A stretch of DNA of 64,000 bases from assembly GCF_002270485.1 (NCBI RefSeq), contig NZ_NQOG01000004.1:122170-186169 (forward strand). Direction: 5' to 3'. Every line of letters begins with the position of its first letter. The first letter of the stretch is position 1. The position numbers and the translations under genes were made by a program. This DNA comes from Anaerostipes hominis (ex Lee et al. 2021) (GTDB taxonomy: Bacteria > Bacillota > Clostridia > Lachnospirales > Lachnospiraceae). Positions 1-7,846 of this stretch are shown here, piece after piece. Under the pieces are notes generated by a model that had not been told where the DNA came from, did no database searches, and was given only the letters and a program-made list of their open reading frames with translations.

Positions 1-731
1 GGCTTTGCCCGTCCTCTGTTTTTCAGCACTCGCTCGAACGCTTCATATACTTTTGTACTCATGCGAAGCTGCCTGATACCGCTTTTTGTTTTCGGCGTTT
101 CAATGTGATAACCAATTCCCGATACTTTTAAAAGTTGGTGGTCTATGTTGATTAGCCTGTTCTCAAAGTCAATATCATTTTCAGTCAGCCCGCAAAGTTC
201 AGAAATGCGAAGCCCTGTTCCTCACAGTATGATAATCTCGTCATAATACTTCTGATAGACAACATCATTCTGCACAAAGGACAGGAAAGACGCTTCCTGT
301 GTGGGGGATAAGGGAACCTTTGGTTCTGTGTTATCTTCTAACACTGTGTTCAACTGGAAGTCAAACGGATTTTTCCGAATACAATCATCCTGTATGGCTG
401 TGTAAAAGGCAGCTTTCAGAGAACGCTTGTGGTTGTTGATGGTCTTGAACGAGTAGCCTTTTTCTTTCATTCGCAACGCCCATTCTTTCGCGTCAGACAG
501 CTTTACATTTTCAATGCTGCAAGCTCCAAGACTATCTTCTTCCAATATTCGCATGAGCTGTTTGCGCCCCTGTTTGGTTCCATGCCGTATATTCGCCCGG
601 TGTCTTATCTGCTTCGCGTAAAGTTGGCAGACAGTCATTTGTTTTCCTATGGGGTCGATACCGTCGTCAAGGTCTTTCTGAATTTCTTTTTCCTTTTCCC
701 TCAATGAAATATCGTCCCGCTTTCCTGCCCA
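1..731 (-). pseudogene. Tn916-type tyrosine integrase, broken and partial
   Basis: Reads as the N-terminal arm and start of the catalytic domain of a Tn916-family integrase (tyrosine recombinase that excises and inserts conjugative transposons). The segment AGKRDDISLREKE, the SAM-like core-binding region and NPFDFQL are recognisable. After DEIIIL an in-frame TGA (222-224) interrupts it; the same frame then continues GTGLRISELCGL and on to base 1, so the C-terminal part with the Arg-His-Arg-Tyr residues lies outside the window. Upstream, the frame meets a TAG just before WAGKRDD (about 732), so the first ~60 residues of the family are missing. A TTG at 704 could start a 160-residue fragment. 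I call it inactive. Family assignment is secure; whether the stop is real or a sequencing error cannot be told here. Confidence 0.85.
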
Positions 732-869
732 CTATTCATAAGTTAAGCCCCCTTTCCAATCCGGGGGTCGGAGTAGTGTTATCCCCTTTCGGCAGCCCTC
801 CACGACAGCGGCGGGAATATGCCAAAGAAAACAGCAAACTTTTTCAAAAAAGTTTTGCGAAAAACAAAA

Positions 870-900
870 TGCGCCCGACTGCAAAACGCAATCGGGCGCA
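870..900 (-). terminator. Hairpin, probable terminator
   Basis: A 9-bp perfect stem (TGCGCCCGA / TCGGGCGCA) encloses a 13-nt loop. On the minus strand it is followed by a T-rich stretch, so it could terminate or attenuate transcription running from about 1 kb toward the integrase remnant. It lies just after the short reading frame at 939-1022. Confidence 0.6.
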
Positions 901-938
901 AAGGAAATATAAACAGCATTATAATGATGTGTGTTCAC

Positions 939-1022
939 CTATAAAATCAGAATATCCCGTGGTGGTGGGCGGGCTTTTTTTGAAAAAAGATTTGTCGGTT
1001 TATGTCGATACAAAAATAACAC
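939..1022 (-). CDS. Candidate 27-residue leader peptide
   Basis: A GTG-initiated frame (begins VLFLYRHKP, ends RDILIL, TAG stop) preceded by a strong Shine-Dalgarno, AAGGAGGTGCTGCC, at correct spacing. A stop codon followed 40 nt later by the 870-900 hairpin resembles a leader-peptide/attenuator arrangement upstream of a mobile-element gene. It is too short to assign by composition and I do not recognise the peptide; the ribosome-binding site is the main evidence. The RBS also lies in a small hairpin (ACACGG 1019-1024 with CCGTGT 1044-1049), which could mask it. Confidence 0.35.
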   Translation of the reverse strand: MLFLYRHKPTNLFSKKARPPPRDILIL

Positions 1023-1101
1023 GGCAGCACCTCCTTGATACCACCGTGTCCTAAAATGGGCGACTTTAACACACCCTCCGTACTCTAATTTTTCAAAAAA
1101 A

Positions 1102-1129
1102 CGGCGGCTTTAATTTATCAAAGCCGCCG
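1102..1129 (-). terminator. Rho-independent terminator of the TetR-controlled operon
   Basis: Stem CGGCGGCTTT / AAAGCCGCCG with an 8-nt loop, followed on the minus strand by seven T residues. It sits just downstream of the condensation-domain gene and closes the operon that begins near 5.4 kb. Confidence 0.85.
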
Positions 1130-1170
1130 ACTAACTGGCTATCCCTTAGTCGCCATCTTTTGATAGTTAT

Positions 1171-2613
1171 TTAGTTCATGTTCACCCATTCTAAAATTTC
1201 GTTCTTGACTTCATTTAAAATGTTTTGCCCGGTCACACTGTCCTCATTCTGACCTATTAAAGTGCAGTTTAGCGTACACACGTTTTGAAATGTGCTTACA
1301 GATAATTGAAAATCGGGTGGTAATCGGTATGTTCCTGTTGTATAGCAGCTTTTAATTTTGCAGCCCTCAAAGAACAGTTTTGTATGCTCTATTCTTCCGA
1401 AGTTCGTATAAGAAACAGGGAATAATTGGTAAGTCCATTTAATAATCTGTGCCATAACAGGGTGCGGTATTTTGTGAAACACATAGTCTAACGGGCGTAT
1501 ACCGACAAAACAACGATAACGTGATTTTTGCAGTTGCATTTCTATATGAACTTGCAATAAGGTTTCGTGGAAAGAGTGCTGCGGCTTAATTTCAACAACT
1601 ATCTTTCTATAAATACCCGTCATGTTTGCTATGCTCAATTTATCCGACATAGACGAAAATCCACGCAAGTCTGCCGGACAGGGAATAACAATGGTCTGTA
1701 TCTTATGCAAACGGGATATTACACGGGCATAAGCAGTAATAAATATGTCATTGAGCGTTACATTTTGTTTTTTACTTTTGCTGTAAAGAACTGAAAAGTC
1801 TTTAGGGCAAATACGGCTACACAAACAGAAATACAGTTTCCCATCGCTGTCCGCCCTTAAAGGTGGAACGGTAATGTGCCGTTGCCGCCGTGTCTGTTCC
1901 GTTGGTCGCCCAATATGGATATTCCTTAAAACAGGCGAAATATCTCTGCTATTCTCCAATGAAAAAGAGGGGGTCTGTCCGTTATAAAGGGAAGCCAACA
2001 AGTATAGATATTGCAAAAACCCCTCGCCGTCAGTCAGAATGTGGCTCATGCCGATTGTTATTTCATTTTCATCACCATTCATCACAATTTGAAGCTGCGG
2101 TTTTTTGCCTAAATCCCATTGTAGCAGGACAGAGGTGCGGCTAATGGTATCGTCCACGGTAAAGCCTTTATCAATAAAGCGTCCTCTTGTAAAATCGTAG
2201 GTGTAGAGGATTTCCGGCACATATTGACAGGATCGGGCGATAGCAGACCGCAAACGGCTTATATCTAAATTTCCCTCAACTTCCATGTGGCAATACATAA
2301 GAGGATATACCTTGTGTCCGTGTGCTGCTTCGACAAAATCCAAGCTCTCACATTTTGATGTTAGCCTTTTCTCTTTGTTTGCCCTGCTTTGACAGAAACG
2401 GATTACTCGCTCCTTAAAACCAATCCCAACTATCCCGATAATCCCCGTGACTAAAAATACGTTCAGAGAAACTTTCCATTCCCCCTGCCGCATAGTTGAG
2501 CCAATAATTGTTGAGGAAAGGACAGAGGGAAATAGTACAACGGTTATTCCTACAATAAGCCCTACAAATAAAATGCAATAAACAATCACTCGCTTACGAG
2601 TTTTCTTCTCCAT
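1171..2613 (-). CDS. Membrane-anchored condensation-domain acyltransferase-like protein
   Basis: About 480 residues. Two hydrophobic segments near the N-terminus (about 11-33 and 48-67) should anchor it in the membrane; the rest resembles the chloramphenicol-acetyltransferase/condensation fold, with SHILTDGEG matching the HxxxDG active-site motif (about residue 194) and a later LSIANMTG segment typical of these enzymes. Such proteins transfer acyl groups, as in NRPS condensation or PapA/alcohol acyltransferase reactions; substrate unknown. It is the last gene of the TetR-controlled operon, overlapping the preceding gene by about 20 bp. ATG 2613 is preferred because GGAG lies 9 nt upstream; ATG 2619 is possible. 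Fold assignment moderately sure; function inferred. Confidence 0.7.
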   Translation of the reverse strand: MEKKTRKRVIVYCILFVGLIVGITVVLFPSVLSSTIIGSTMRQGEWKVSLNVFLVTGIIGIVGIGFKERVIRFCQSRANKEKRLTSKCESLDFVEAAHGHKVYPLMYCHMEVEGNLDISRLRSAIARSCQYVPEILYTYDFTRGRFIDKGFTVDDTISRTSVLLQWDLGKKPQLQIVMNGDENEITIGMSHILTDGEGFLQYLYLLASLYNGQTPSFSLENSRDISPVLRNIHIGRPTEQTRRQRHITVPPLRADSDGKLYFCLCSRICPKDFSVLYSKSKKQNVTLNDIFITAYARVISRLHKIQTIVIPCPADLRGFSSMSDKLSIANMTGIYRKIVVEIKPQHSFHETLLQVHIEMQLQKSRYRCFVGIRPLDYVFHKIPHPVMAQIIKWTYQLFPVSYTNFGRIEHTKLFFEGCKIKSCYTTGTYRLPPDFQLSVSTFQNVCTLNCTLIGQNEDSVTGQNILNEVKNEILEWVNMN

Positions 2614-3697
2614 ACGCATTATCTCCGTTATCTAAAACAATCCTGTCTACAAATTGCAGCTTTCGGTAATAGTCAAGCTCTATAAAATCTGTTGGTCTGA
2701 CGCGGGCGGCTTTCTGTTCAAAATAATTCAGCCCTGCAATTTCCAACATGGTATATGTGAATTGTGAACAGAACATAATATTGGGTTTCCACGAGAATTT
2801 GAATACCAATCCAATTAAGTTATAGGCGCTTCCCTCGTTGTTTATTTCCTGTACCTTGTCAAGCATGGTTTTTTTCTGCTGACGGGTCGCCGGAAGTTGA
2901 TAAAGCATAATTGACGCGCCTGTTTTCTCTGTCAGATGTTCAAGCAGTTCAGGGTTAAGTCCGGGTGGCCTGATTTTTTCGCCGCCGTTATAGCTGATAA
3001 TCGTCTGCAAATCTCTGTCAAAAGAAAGTGACACATGGTTAAATAGCCTGTTGGTAAACAGTCCGATTACTTCACTTGACGCACTTTTTGTCTGTGTAAT
3101 GACAAGATAAATAAAGCCGTCGTTAAAACTTTCAGCAGCTTTTTGAAAATACTCTGCTGTAAGGCTTCCGTTGTTGATGTAAGAAAATGAGCTGTGGCGC
3201 GGCAAGTCATGTAAAATTTCCTGCAAATGCGCTTTAGACAATACCTGTCCTGTACTTTTCAGCTTTTCAATTTTAGAAGCTATTTCATTTTTGTTACTCA
3301 ACAGTTCAGAATAGGTCAATGCCGGATATTCACCTAATACGCAAAAGGGAAAACCATTGCGCCTGTAAAAGAATATCTGCTTAATAATAATGGGAATAAA
3401 GATAAACAGTATTCCAAGTAATCGGCATAAACAGCCAATTATACCGTTGTCCTCAAACAAACTGCGTAATACTAAGGTATTGAAAAGTATCTGTACTACC
3501 ATAACAAGTGCATATATAATAATCTGCACTATTTTTTCCAAAATTGTTGAAGCCGAAAAGAGAGCGTAAAAGAGCAGAAACACAAAGGAAAAAATGTATG
3601 CAAGGTTATATTCGGTGTAGCCGCCTCCAAAATAAAACGCGATGCAGGCTAAAATGACTACACCTAATATCAATATGGGAAAAAGCCGCTGTTTCAT
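2594..3697 (-). CDS. Polytopic membrane protein with permuted NlpC/P60 (LRAT/YiiX-like) domain
   Basis: 367 residues. The first ~110 residues form four hydrophobic segments. The C-terminal half, from about residue 190, resembles permuted papain-like YiiX/LRAT-type proteins: a His in LFNHVSLSFD (about 221) and a Cys in FCSQFTY (about 308) in the His-first, Cys-later order of that group. Members act on amide or ester bonds, including lipid acyl transfer. The start ATG overlaps the DUF4097 stop (ATGA), so translation is coupled. Placed beside a condensation-type acyltransferase, a lipid or envelope modification role is plausible but inferred. Confidence 0.6.
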   Translation of the reverse strand: MKQRLFPILILGVVILACIAFYFGGGYTEYNLAYIFSFVFLLFYALFSASTILEKIVQIIIYALVMVVQILFNTLVLRSLFEDNGIIGCLCRLLGILFIFIPIIIKQIFFYRRNGFPFCVLGEYPALTYSELLSNKNEIASKIEKLKSTGQVLSKAHLQEILHDLPRHSSFSYINNGSLTAEYFQKAAESFNDGFIYLVITQTKSASSEVIGLFTNRLFNHVSLSFDRDLQTIISYNGGEKIRPPGLNPELLEHLTEKTGASIMLYQLPATRQQKKTMLDKVQEINNEGSAYNLIGLVFKFSWKPNIMFCSQFTYTMLEIAGLNYFEQKAARVRPTDFIELDYYRKLQFVDRIVLDNGDNAYGEENS

Positions 3698-4608
3698 TGC
3701 GTCACCGCTATATTCCCGTTGTTGGTTTCTGTTTTTACCGTGACGGTGGGAGTGCTGCCGACAGTTCCACGGGTAGTACGTCCGTCAATGCTGATACTTT
3801 CTTGAAATGATGTAGAAACAGAGCCGTTTTTTGTAGTCGCTTCAAACTCAAATTCCAAATCCTGCGGGAGTATCAATTCAATATCGTCATTCTTGTTAAA
3901 AAATGATAGGTCGCCTGTCACTTCGGTATAAGCCACTTTTAGATTGCCGGAATTATTTGCCCGATAGCTTCCAGAGCCGACAGCAGATTTTACATCAATG
4001 TCACCACTTGTAGAGGTATAGGTGACAGCTCCGTTAAGCTCCGCACAAGTCACGTTACCGCTGGTGGTATCAAGTCTGATTTGTTCGCCTGTTATGTTCC
4101 CTAAATCCAGTTTTCCGCTTGTAGAGGACAGATGAACAACGGAAGCGTCGGCGTTGTCTAATTGTACTGTTCCGGCGGTGCTGTCAATACGAAGCGAGTT
4201 TAAGTCTAAGGCTAAATCAGACATATCAATGTTGCCGTCAGTAGTTGTAACAGTAAGGTTTGCCTGATATTCCTGCGGAAGATATACTTCTATGTACCTA
4301 GTAAAATTGCTTTTGAAGAATGGCTTTCCACCCTCGCTAACGTGAATACTTCCGCTGTCTTGCTTCACGTCAGCATAATAGCGGCTTTTGTTTTCAGTCA
4401 TATATTCCTTGATTATTAACTCGTCATTTTCTGATTGGAAAAAGGTAATGTTTTCTTCATCATAAGAGATAGTTACGTCCGAAATACAGTTTAGATTAAA
4501 TTGCAGCTCGTTTGCCGCTTGTGCAGGAGTAGAGTGTGAGCAGCCCGACAGGGTAAAAAGGCAAGCCGCCATAAGCATACCGTTAATGATTTTTCTTTTC
4601 ATTTTCAT
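3694..4608 (-). CDS. DUF4097-type beta-helix lipoprotein
   Basis: 304 residues from the preferred start. Begins MKMKRKIINGMLMAACLFTLSGCS: a lipoprotein signal peptide with lipobox LSGC. The body is made of repeated short strands (GNIDMSDL, SGKLDLGNI, SGNVTCAEL, SGDIDVKSA), typical of the DUF4097 putative adhesin right-handed beta-helix. ATG 4608 is chosen because AGAGAGG lies at good spacing; the upstream in-frame ATG at 4647 is inside the TetR operator. Second gene of the operon and translationally coupled to the next. Its role is likely extracytoplasmic; no ligand can be named. Confidence 0.8.
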   Translation of the reverse strand: MKMKRKIINGMLMAACLFTLSGCSHSTPAQAANELQFNLNCISDVTISYDEENITFFQSENDELIIKEYMTENKSRYYADVKQDSGSIHVSEGGKPFFKSNFTRYIEVYLPQEYQANLTVTTTDGNIDMSDLALDLNSLRIDSTAGTVQLDNADASVVHLSSTSGKLDLGNITGEQIRLDTTSGNVTCAELNGAVTYTSTSGDIDVKSAVGSGSYRANNSGNLKVAYTEVTGDLSFFNKNDDIELILPQDLEFEFEATTKNGSVSTSFQESISIDGRTTRGTVGSTPTVTVKTETNNGNIAVTQ

Positions 4609-4633
4609 TTTGAAAACCTCTCTTTCTTTAATA

Positions 4634-4648
4634 AATGAATTATTCATT
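4634..4648 (-). promoter_or_regulatory. Operator copy 1 (probable TetR site)
   Basis: AATGAATTATTCATT, an odd-length palindrome, lies 26 bp before the DUF4097 start. The same 15 bp occur at 5379-5393 before the tetR-type gene. Two identical copies in the two leader regions of one cassette strongly suggest binding by the cassette's own TetR protein. Confidence 0.75.
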
Positions 4649-4668
4649 CATATTGTGGTGAAAAATCA

Positions 4669-4684
4669 GGGGCAGTTGACTGCC
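4669..4684 (-). terminator. Short hairpin between tetR-type gene and DUF4097 gene
   Basis: GGGCAG-TTGA-CTGCCC, a perfect 6-bp stem, followed on the minus strand by CTGATTTTT. Probable weak terminator of the regulator gene; partial readthrough would link it to the operon below. Confidence 0.55.
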
Positions 4685-4693
4685 CACTAATTT

Positions 4694-5356
4694 TTAGGAT
4701 TTATATGCAGATATAATATTGTCTATGCAGATTTTTTTTGCGAGTTCGGGGGGAATGTCCTGTGTTTCAAAAGACGTGTACCGTATATCCATAGCCCACC
4801 ATGATAAAATTTCAATAATCAAGGTAGTAGTCAGTTCAAGCTGCTCTAATGGTCGTACCTTGCCGCTTTCAACAAAGGCTGTTAAGTATTGTGTCATAGT
4901 TTCAAGAAATTTTTTGCGGTACGCTCTGTAATGCTCTGCTAAAAATTTGAAATCAAATTGATTTTTTTCAATGAATAGACAACCAACTGCATATTGAGCA
5001 AGAATGTCAAAAGCGTCAGACACAAGTGTTTCAAGGTCATAATCGACTGCTTTGTTCACAAGGTGCTTTGCAAAATCGCTTCCTGTTTTTTCAAATACGG
5101 CAATAATATCATTTTCCAAACCGACAAATAAATCATCTGTAATAGGTCTTTCAAAATTTTGATTGATAAATGCCGGGTCTATGGTACATTTTAAGACAAA
5201 GTGCATGATTTCCTTTTTCCCGGCAAAATCGAGATAGATTGTACCAACAGATACACCGACAGCTTTTGCAATATGGCTAATCTGTGTTTTAGAATAGCCT
5301 TGCTGTAAGAATAAATACGTTGCAGCGTCTGTGATTGACTTTATGCGATCATTCAT
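4694..5356 (-). CDS. TetR-family transcriptional regulator
   Basis: 220 residues from ATG 5356. The N-terminal helix-turn-helix reads ITDAATYLFLQQGYSKTQISHIAKAVGVSVGTIYLDFAGKKEIM in pattern, diagnostic of TetR proteins; the C-terminal ~150 residues are a helical ligand/dimer domain. ATG 5356 is supported by GGAGGG six bases upstream; the in-frame ATG at 5392 falls in the operator and lacks an RBS. Probably represses its own promoter (operator just after the -10) and the envelope operon downstream. Ligand unknown. Confidence 0.88.
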   Translation of the reverse strand: MNDRIKSITDAATYLFLQQGYSKTQISHIAKAVGVSVGTIYLDFAGKKEIMHFVLKCTIDPAFINQNFERPITDDLFVGLENDIIAVFEKTGSDFAKHLVNKAVDYDLETLVSDAFDILAQYAVGCLFIEKNQFDFKFLAEHYRAYRKKFLETMTQYLTAFVESGKVRPLEQLELTTTLIIEILSWWAMDIRYTSFETQDIPPELAKKICIDNIISAYKS

Positions 5357-5378
5357 GTTCCACCCTCCACTTCTTATG

Positions 5379-5393
5379 AATGAATTATTCATT
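5379..5393 (-). promoter_or_regulatory. Operator copy 2 (probable TetR site)
   Basis: AATGAATTATTCATT, identical to 4634-4648, placed directly downstream of the -10 box of the tetR-type gene. This position would block RNA polymerase when occupied, consistent with autorepression. Confidence 0.75.
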
Positions 5394-5396
5394 TAC

Positions 5397-5425
5397 ATAA
5401 TACCACCACGATATTTTAATGTCAA
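5397..5425 (-). promoter_or_regulatory. Sigma-A-type promoter of the tetR-type gene
   Basis: On the minus strand TTGACA (5420-5425), a 17-bp spacer and TATTAT (5397-5402). Confidence 0.8.
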
Positions 5426-5583
5426 TTACCGTTCAGATAAATTTTCCGGTCGTCGAGTCTGCATATATGCTCTATTAGAATATCTTCATGCAAATTATCC
5501 GGCTCAGGATTCACTTCCGAAATAGATTTCAAAATCACCTTGTAAATTGTATCTATATGCTTTTCCTCTCGACTTTGTCTCAT
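5422..5583 (-). CDS. 53-residue frame, possible gene remnant
   Basis: A frame from ATG 5583 (begins MRQSREEKHIDTIYK, ends KIYLNGN) with coding-like composition but no evident ribosome-binding site, although TATATAAT lies just upstream. Its stop overlaps the -35 box of the tetR-type gene. It could be the tail of a gene cut by mobile-element activity. I do not recognise it. Confidence 0.25.
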   Translation of the reverse strand: MRQSREEKHIDTIYKVILKSISEVNPEPDNLHEDILIEHICRLDDRKIYLNGN

Positions 5584-5620
5584 GTATTGTTATTATATAG
5601 TTTTCGAACGTTTTTAGTAA

Positions 5621-5667
5621 AAGAAACGGCCCAAACCTATAAAATCATAGTTTGAGCCGTTTCTTAC
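5621..5667 (-). terminator. Terminator after tRNA-Thr
   Basis: Long stem AAGAAACGG.. / ..CCGTTTCTT with a shared TTTG core and an AT-rich loop, followed on the minus strand by TTTTACTAAAAA. Directly follows the 3' end of tRNA-Thr. Confidence 0.75.
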
Positions 5668-5672
5668 GATAA

Positions 5673-5744
5673 GCTGATGACGGGAGTTGAACCCGTGACC
5701 TCCTCACTACCAATGAGGTGCGCTACCACCTGTGCCACATCAGC
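5673..5744 (-). tRNA. tRNA-Thr (GGT)
   Basis: Cloverleaf with acceptor GCTGATG/CATCAGC, T-arm GGGTTCAACTCCC and anticodon stem CCTCA/TGAGG enclosing TTGGTAG (anticodon GGT). CCA is not encoded. Confidence 0.95.
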
Positions 5745-5793
5745 AAGACCGTTATTAAATTTATCATACCGATCGATTCTTGTCAATAATTTT

Positions 5794-6498
5794 TCATATT
5801 TTTATATAAAATTCTTCCTGATCATTCAATCTCAGACAGCCAAGATTTTCACCATAGGCGGCCCCGCAGTCAATGGCGATCCTTTGATCCCATTTTGCGA
5901 TATGAAATGCGGCAGCCTGCTTCCTGGCTTCTTCCGTCAAAGTCCCCGCATAATAAAGCAGTGCGCCTGTAGGCGTATGTCCAAAAATGACGGTATACGG
6001 ACAGGAGAGGACGGCATTAAAAAACTCCCTGCGTGTCCACAGAAGAGTATCCCGGTCCATCTCTGAGAGCTTCTCCTCTGAATCTCCCAGTGCTGCATCA
6101 ATGCCGGCATGAACCAAAAGATAACGCTTTCCTTCTACTGTGATCATCCGGTAAAGAGGGAGCTTTCGAACAAACTCGATACACTGCTCCTGTTCTTCTT
6201 TCGGAAACGACATAAGAGAAGCTAAAGTAACCCCTCCGCCGTTAAAAAGCCACGTCTCATACCATGATTCCTCATCATCCATAGTTCTTAGGAACATGTC
6301 TTCATGGTTTCCCATGAGAAGTTCCATATTCGGCTGTTCCCTTATATATTCCAGCAGCTGGATGCCGTCCGGCCCACGGTCCACCACATCTCCGATAATA
6401 AACAATTTATCCTCTGAAGAGAACCGGATCTTCTCCAGCATCTCAAAAAAAGCCCGGCTCTGGCCGTGAATATCGGACAACACATAAACATTCTGCAT
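5794..6498 (-). CDS. PPP-family metallophosphoesterase (serine/threonine phosphatase-like)
   Basis: 234 residues. Metal-binding motifs are in order: SDIHGQ (about 8-13), GDVVDRGPDG (about 37-46), GNHED (about 64-68), a later HAGID and FGHTPTG. These define PPP phosphatases of the PrpA/ApaH-like type, which hydrolyse phosphoprotein or dinucleoside polyphosphate substrates; which one cannot be decided. Last gene of the cysE-to-sigH run, 21 bp after sigH, so likely co-transcribed. Confidence 0.88.
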   Translation of the reverse strand: MQNVYVLSDIHGQSRAFFEMLEKIRFSSEDKLFIIGDVVDRGPDGIQLLEYIREQPNMELLMGNHEDMFLRTMDDEESWYETWLFNGGGVTLASLMSFPKEEQEQCIEFVRKLPLYRMITVEGKRYLLVHAGIDAALGDSEEKLSEMDRDTLLWTRREFFNAVLSCPYTVIFGHTPTGALLYYAGTLTEEARKQAAAFHIAKWDQRIAIDCGAAYGENLGCLRLNDQEEFYIKI

Positions 6499-6519
6499 GT
6501 ATACTCCCCCTCCGGGTGA

Positions 6520-7098
6520 TTAACTTTCTTCCCCTAATTTTCTGCGGATCCTCTGAATCGCATTGTCGATGGACTTTTTCGGTTTGTCCAGTTTTACGGC
6601 AATCTCCACATAATTTTCTCCGCTCAGATAAAGTTCCATCACATCTTTCTCAAAGCCGCTGAGCTTTGTCTCAATTTTCTTATAGTAGTTAGAGATGTTT
6701 TCCTTTTGTATCAGAACCTGTTCCGGATTCGTGTCTTCTTCCATAAACTGGTCTTCCTCCCCCTGTTCATTAAACAGTGAGATATAGTTGTTCAATGGAC
6801 CGTGTTTCTTTCTCTTGGAAGCCGTCACCGTCGTATAAATCTGCCGTTTTACACAAAGTGATGCAAATGTGGAAAATGAAGCGTTCTTTTCGTTGTCATA
6901 ATTTTTTACAGCTTTAAAAAGACCGATCATCCCTTCCTGGATCAAGTCCTCCTCATCGGCCCCGGCCAGAAAGAACTTCCTGGATTCCCTGCGCACCAGT
7001 CCCCCATACCGGTTCAGCAGAAAATCCATCGCCTGATCGTCACCGCTTTTTATCTCATTTAACAGGTCCCTGTCAGAATAATGTTCAAAGTCTTTCAT
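6520..7098 (-). CDS. sigH: RNA polymerase sigma factor SigH (Spo0H-like)
   Basis: 192 residues. Region 2 is seen in EEDLIQEGMIGLFKAVKNYD and SFSTFASLCVKRQI; region 4 in MELYLSGENYVEIAVKLDKPKKSIDNAIQRIRRKL. Length and the position after cysE-cysS-mrnC-rlmB match Bacillus/Clostridia sigH, the early stationary-phase and sporulation sigma factor. Only 7 bp separate it from rlmB. It implies a sporulating lineage, although other sigma-70 members share the fold. Confidence 0.9.
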   Translation of the reverse strand: MKDFEHYSDRDLLNEIKSGDDQAMDFLLNRYGGLVRRESRKFFLAGADEEDLIQEGMIGLFKAVKNYDNEKNASFSTFASLCVKRQIYTTVTASKRKKHGPLNNYISLFNEQGEEDQFMEEDTNPEQVLIQKENISNYYKKIETKLSGFEKDVMELYLSGENYVEIAVKLDKPKKSIDNAIQRIRRKLGEES

Positions 7099-7105
7099 AG
7101 TTCCC

Positions 7106-7846
7106 CTATTTTAAAAGTCTCTGCCTCACGATCTCATAAGCCAGCACGCCGGCTGCAACCGATGCGTTCAGAGAATCAATATCGCCGTTCATCGGAATAG
7201 AAGCGGTATAATCACACTTCTCCTTCACAAGGCGGCTGACACCGCTGCCCTCATTTCCGATGACCAGTCCTATAGGACCGGTTAAATTCTGGCGGTACAT
7301 GATGTCTCCATCCATATCGGCACAGACAAACCATAACCCCCGCTCCTTCAGTTCTTCCATCGTCTTTGACAAGTTGGTCACTTTCACCACCGGGGTATAA
7401 TTAAGCGCTCCTGCGGATGTTTTTGCCACCGTCGGGGTCAGTCCCACTGCCCTTCTTTTAGGAATGATGACGCCATGAGCCCCGGCAAGATTTGCTGTTC
7501 TTATAATAGCTCCCAGATTGTGAGGATCTTCAATACCGTCCAGAAGAATAAAAAACGGATCTTCGTTCTTCTCCTCTGCCCTGGCAAACAGATCTTCTAT
7601 CTGTGCATATTCATAGGCCGCGGCCATTGCGACCACACCCTGGTGATGTTCCTTGGTAAGCTGATCCAAACGTTCTTTTTCTACAAAATTCAGAACTGCG
7701 TCTGTTTTTTTTGCCTCCCGGACGATCGTCCGGACAGGACCGTCCTGGCATCCGTCCAGAATATAGATCTTATCGATGGGCTTTCCCGCTCTCAGTGCCT
7801 CCAGCACCGCATTTCTTCCCGCCAGCAGATATTCTTCGTAACTCAT
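7106..7846 (-). CDS. rlmB: 23S rRNA (guanosine-2'-O-)-methyltransferase RlmB (SpoU/TrmH family)
   Basis: 246 residues. An N-terminal RNA-binding substrate domain (YLLAGRNAVLEALRAGKPIDKIYI) is followed by the SPOUT knot with DGIEDPHNLGAIIRTANLAGAHGVI (motif 1), GLVIGNEGSGVSRLV (motif 2) and IPMNGDIDSLNASVAAGVLAYE (motif 3). Methylates G2251-equivalent ribose in the ribosomal P-loop. Start overlaps the mrnC stop (ATGA). Confidence 0.93.
   Translation of the reverse strand: MSYEEYLLAGRNAVLEALRAGKPIDKIYILDGCQDGPVRTIVREAKKTDAVLNFVEKERLDQLTKEHHQGVVAMAAAYEYAQIEDLFARAEEKNEDPFFILLDGIEDPHNLGAIIRTANLAGAHGVIIPKRRAVGLTPTVAKTSAGALNYTPVVKVTNLSKTMEELKERGLWFVCADMDGDIMYRQNLTGPIGLVIGNEGSGVSRLVKEKCDYTASIPMNGDIDSLNASVAAGVLAYEIVRQRLLK

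Noticed and set aside
222..224. TGA in the integrase as selenocysteine or programmed recoding
   Set aside because: It replaces a Leu in a conserved LL-type segment, no SECIS-like hairpin follows, and the gene is also N-terminally truncated; degradation is simpler.
4608..5392. Shared N-terminal MNNSFI on the DUF4097 and TetR proteins, suggesting a common leader peptide
   Set aside because: The shared residues come from translating the duplicated operator; proper RBS-led starts lie downstream at 4608 and 5356.
5621..5744. tRNA-Thr 3' end as the attachment site of the left-hand element
   Set aside because: The tRNA is followed by its own intact terminator and no repeat of the tRNA 3' end is visible within 1-5.6 kb.
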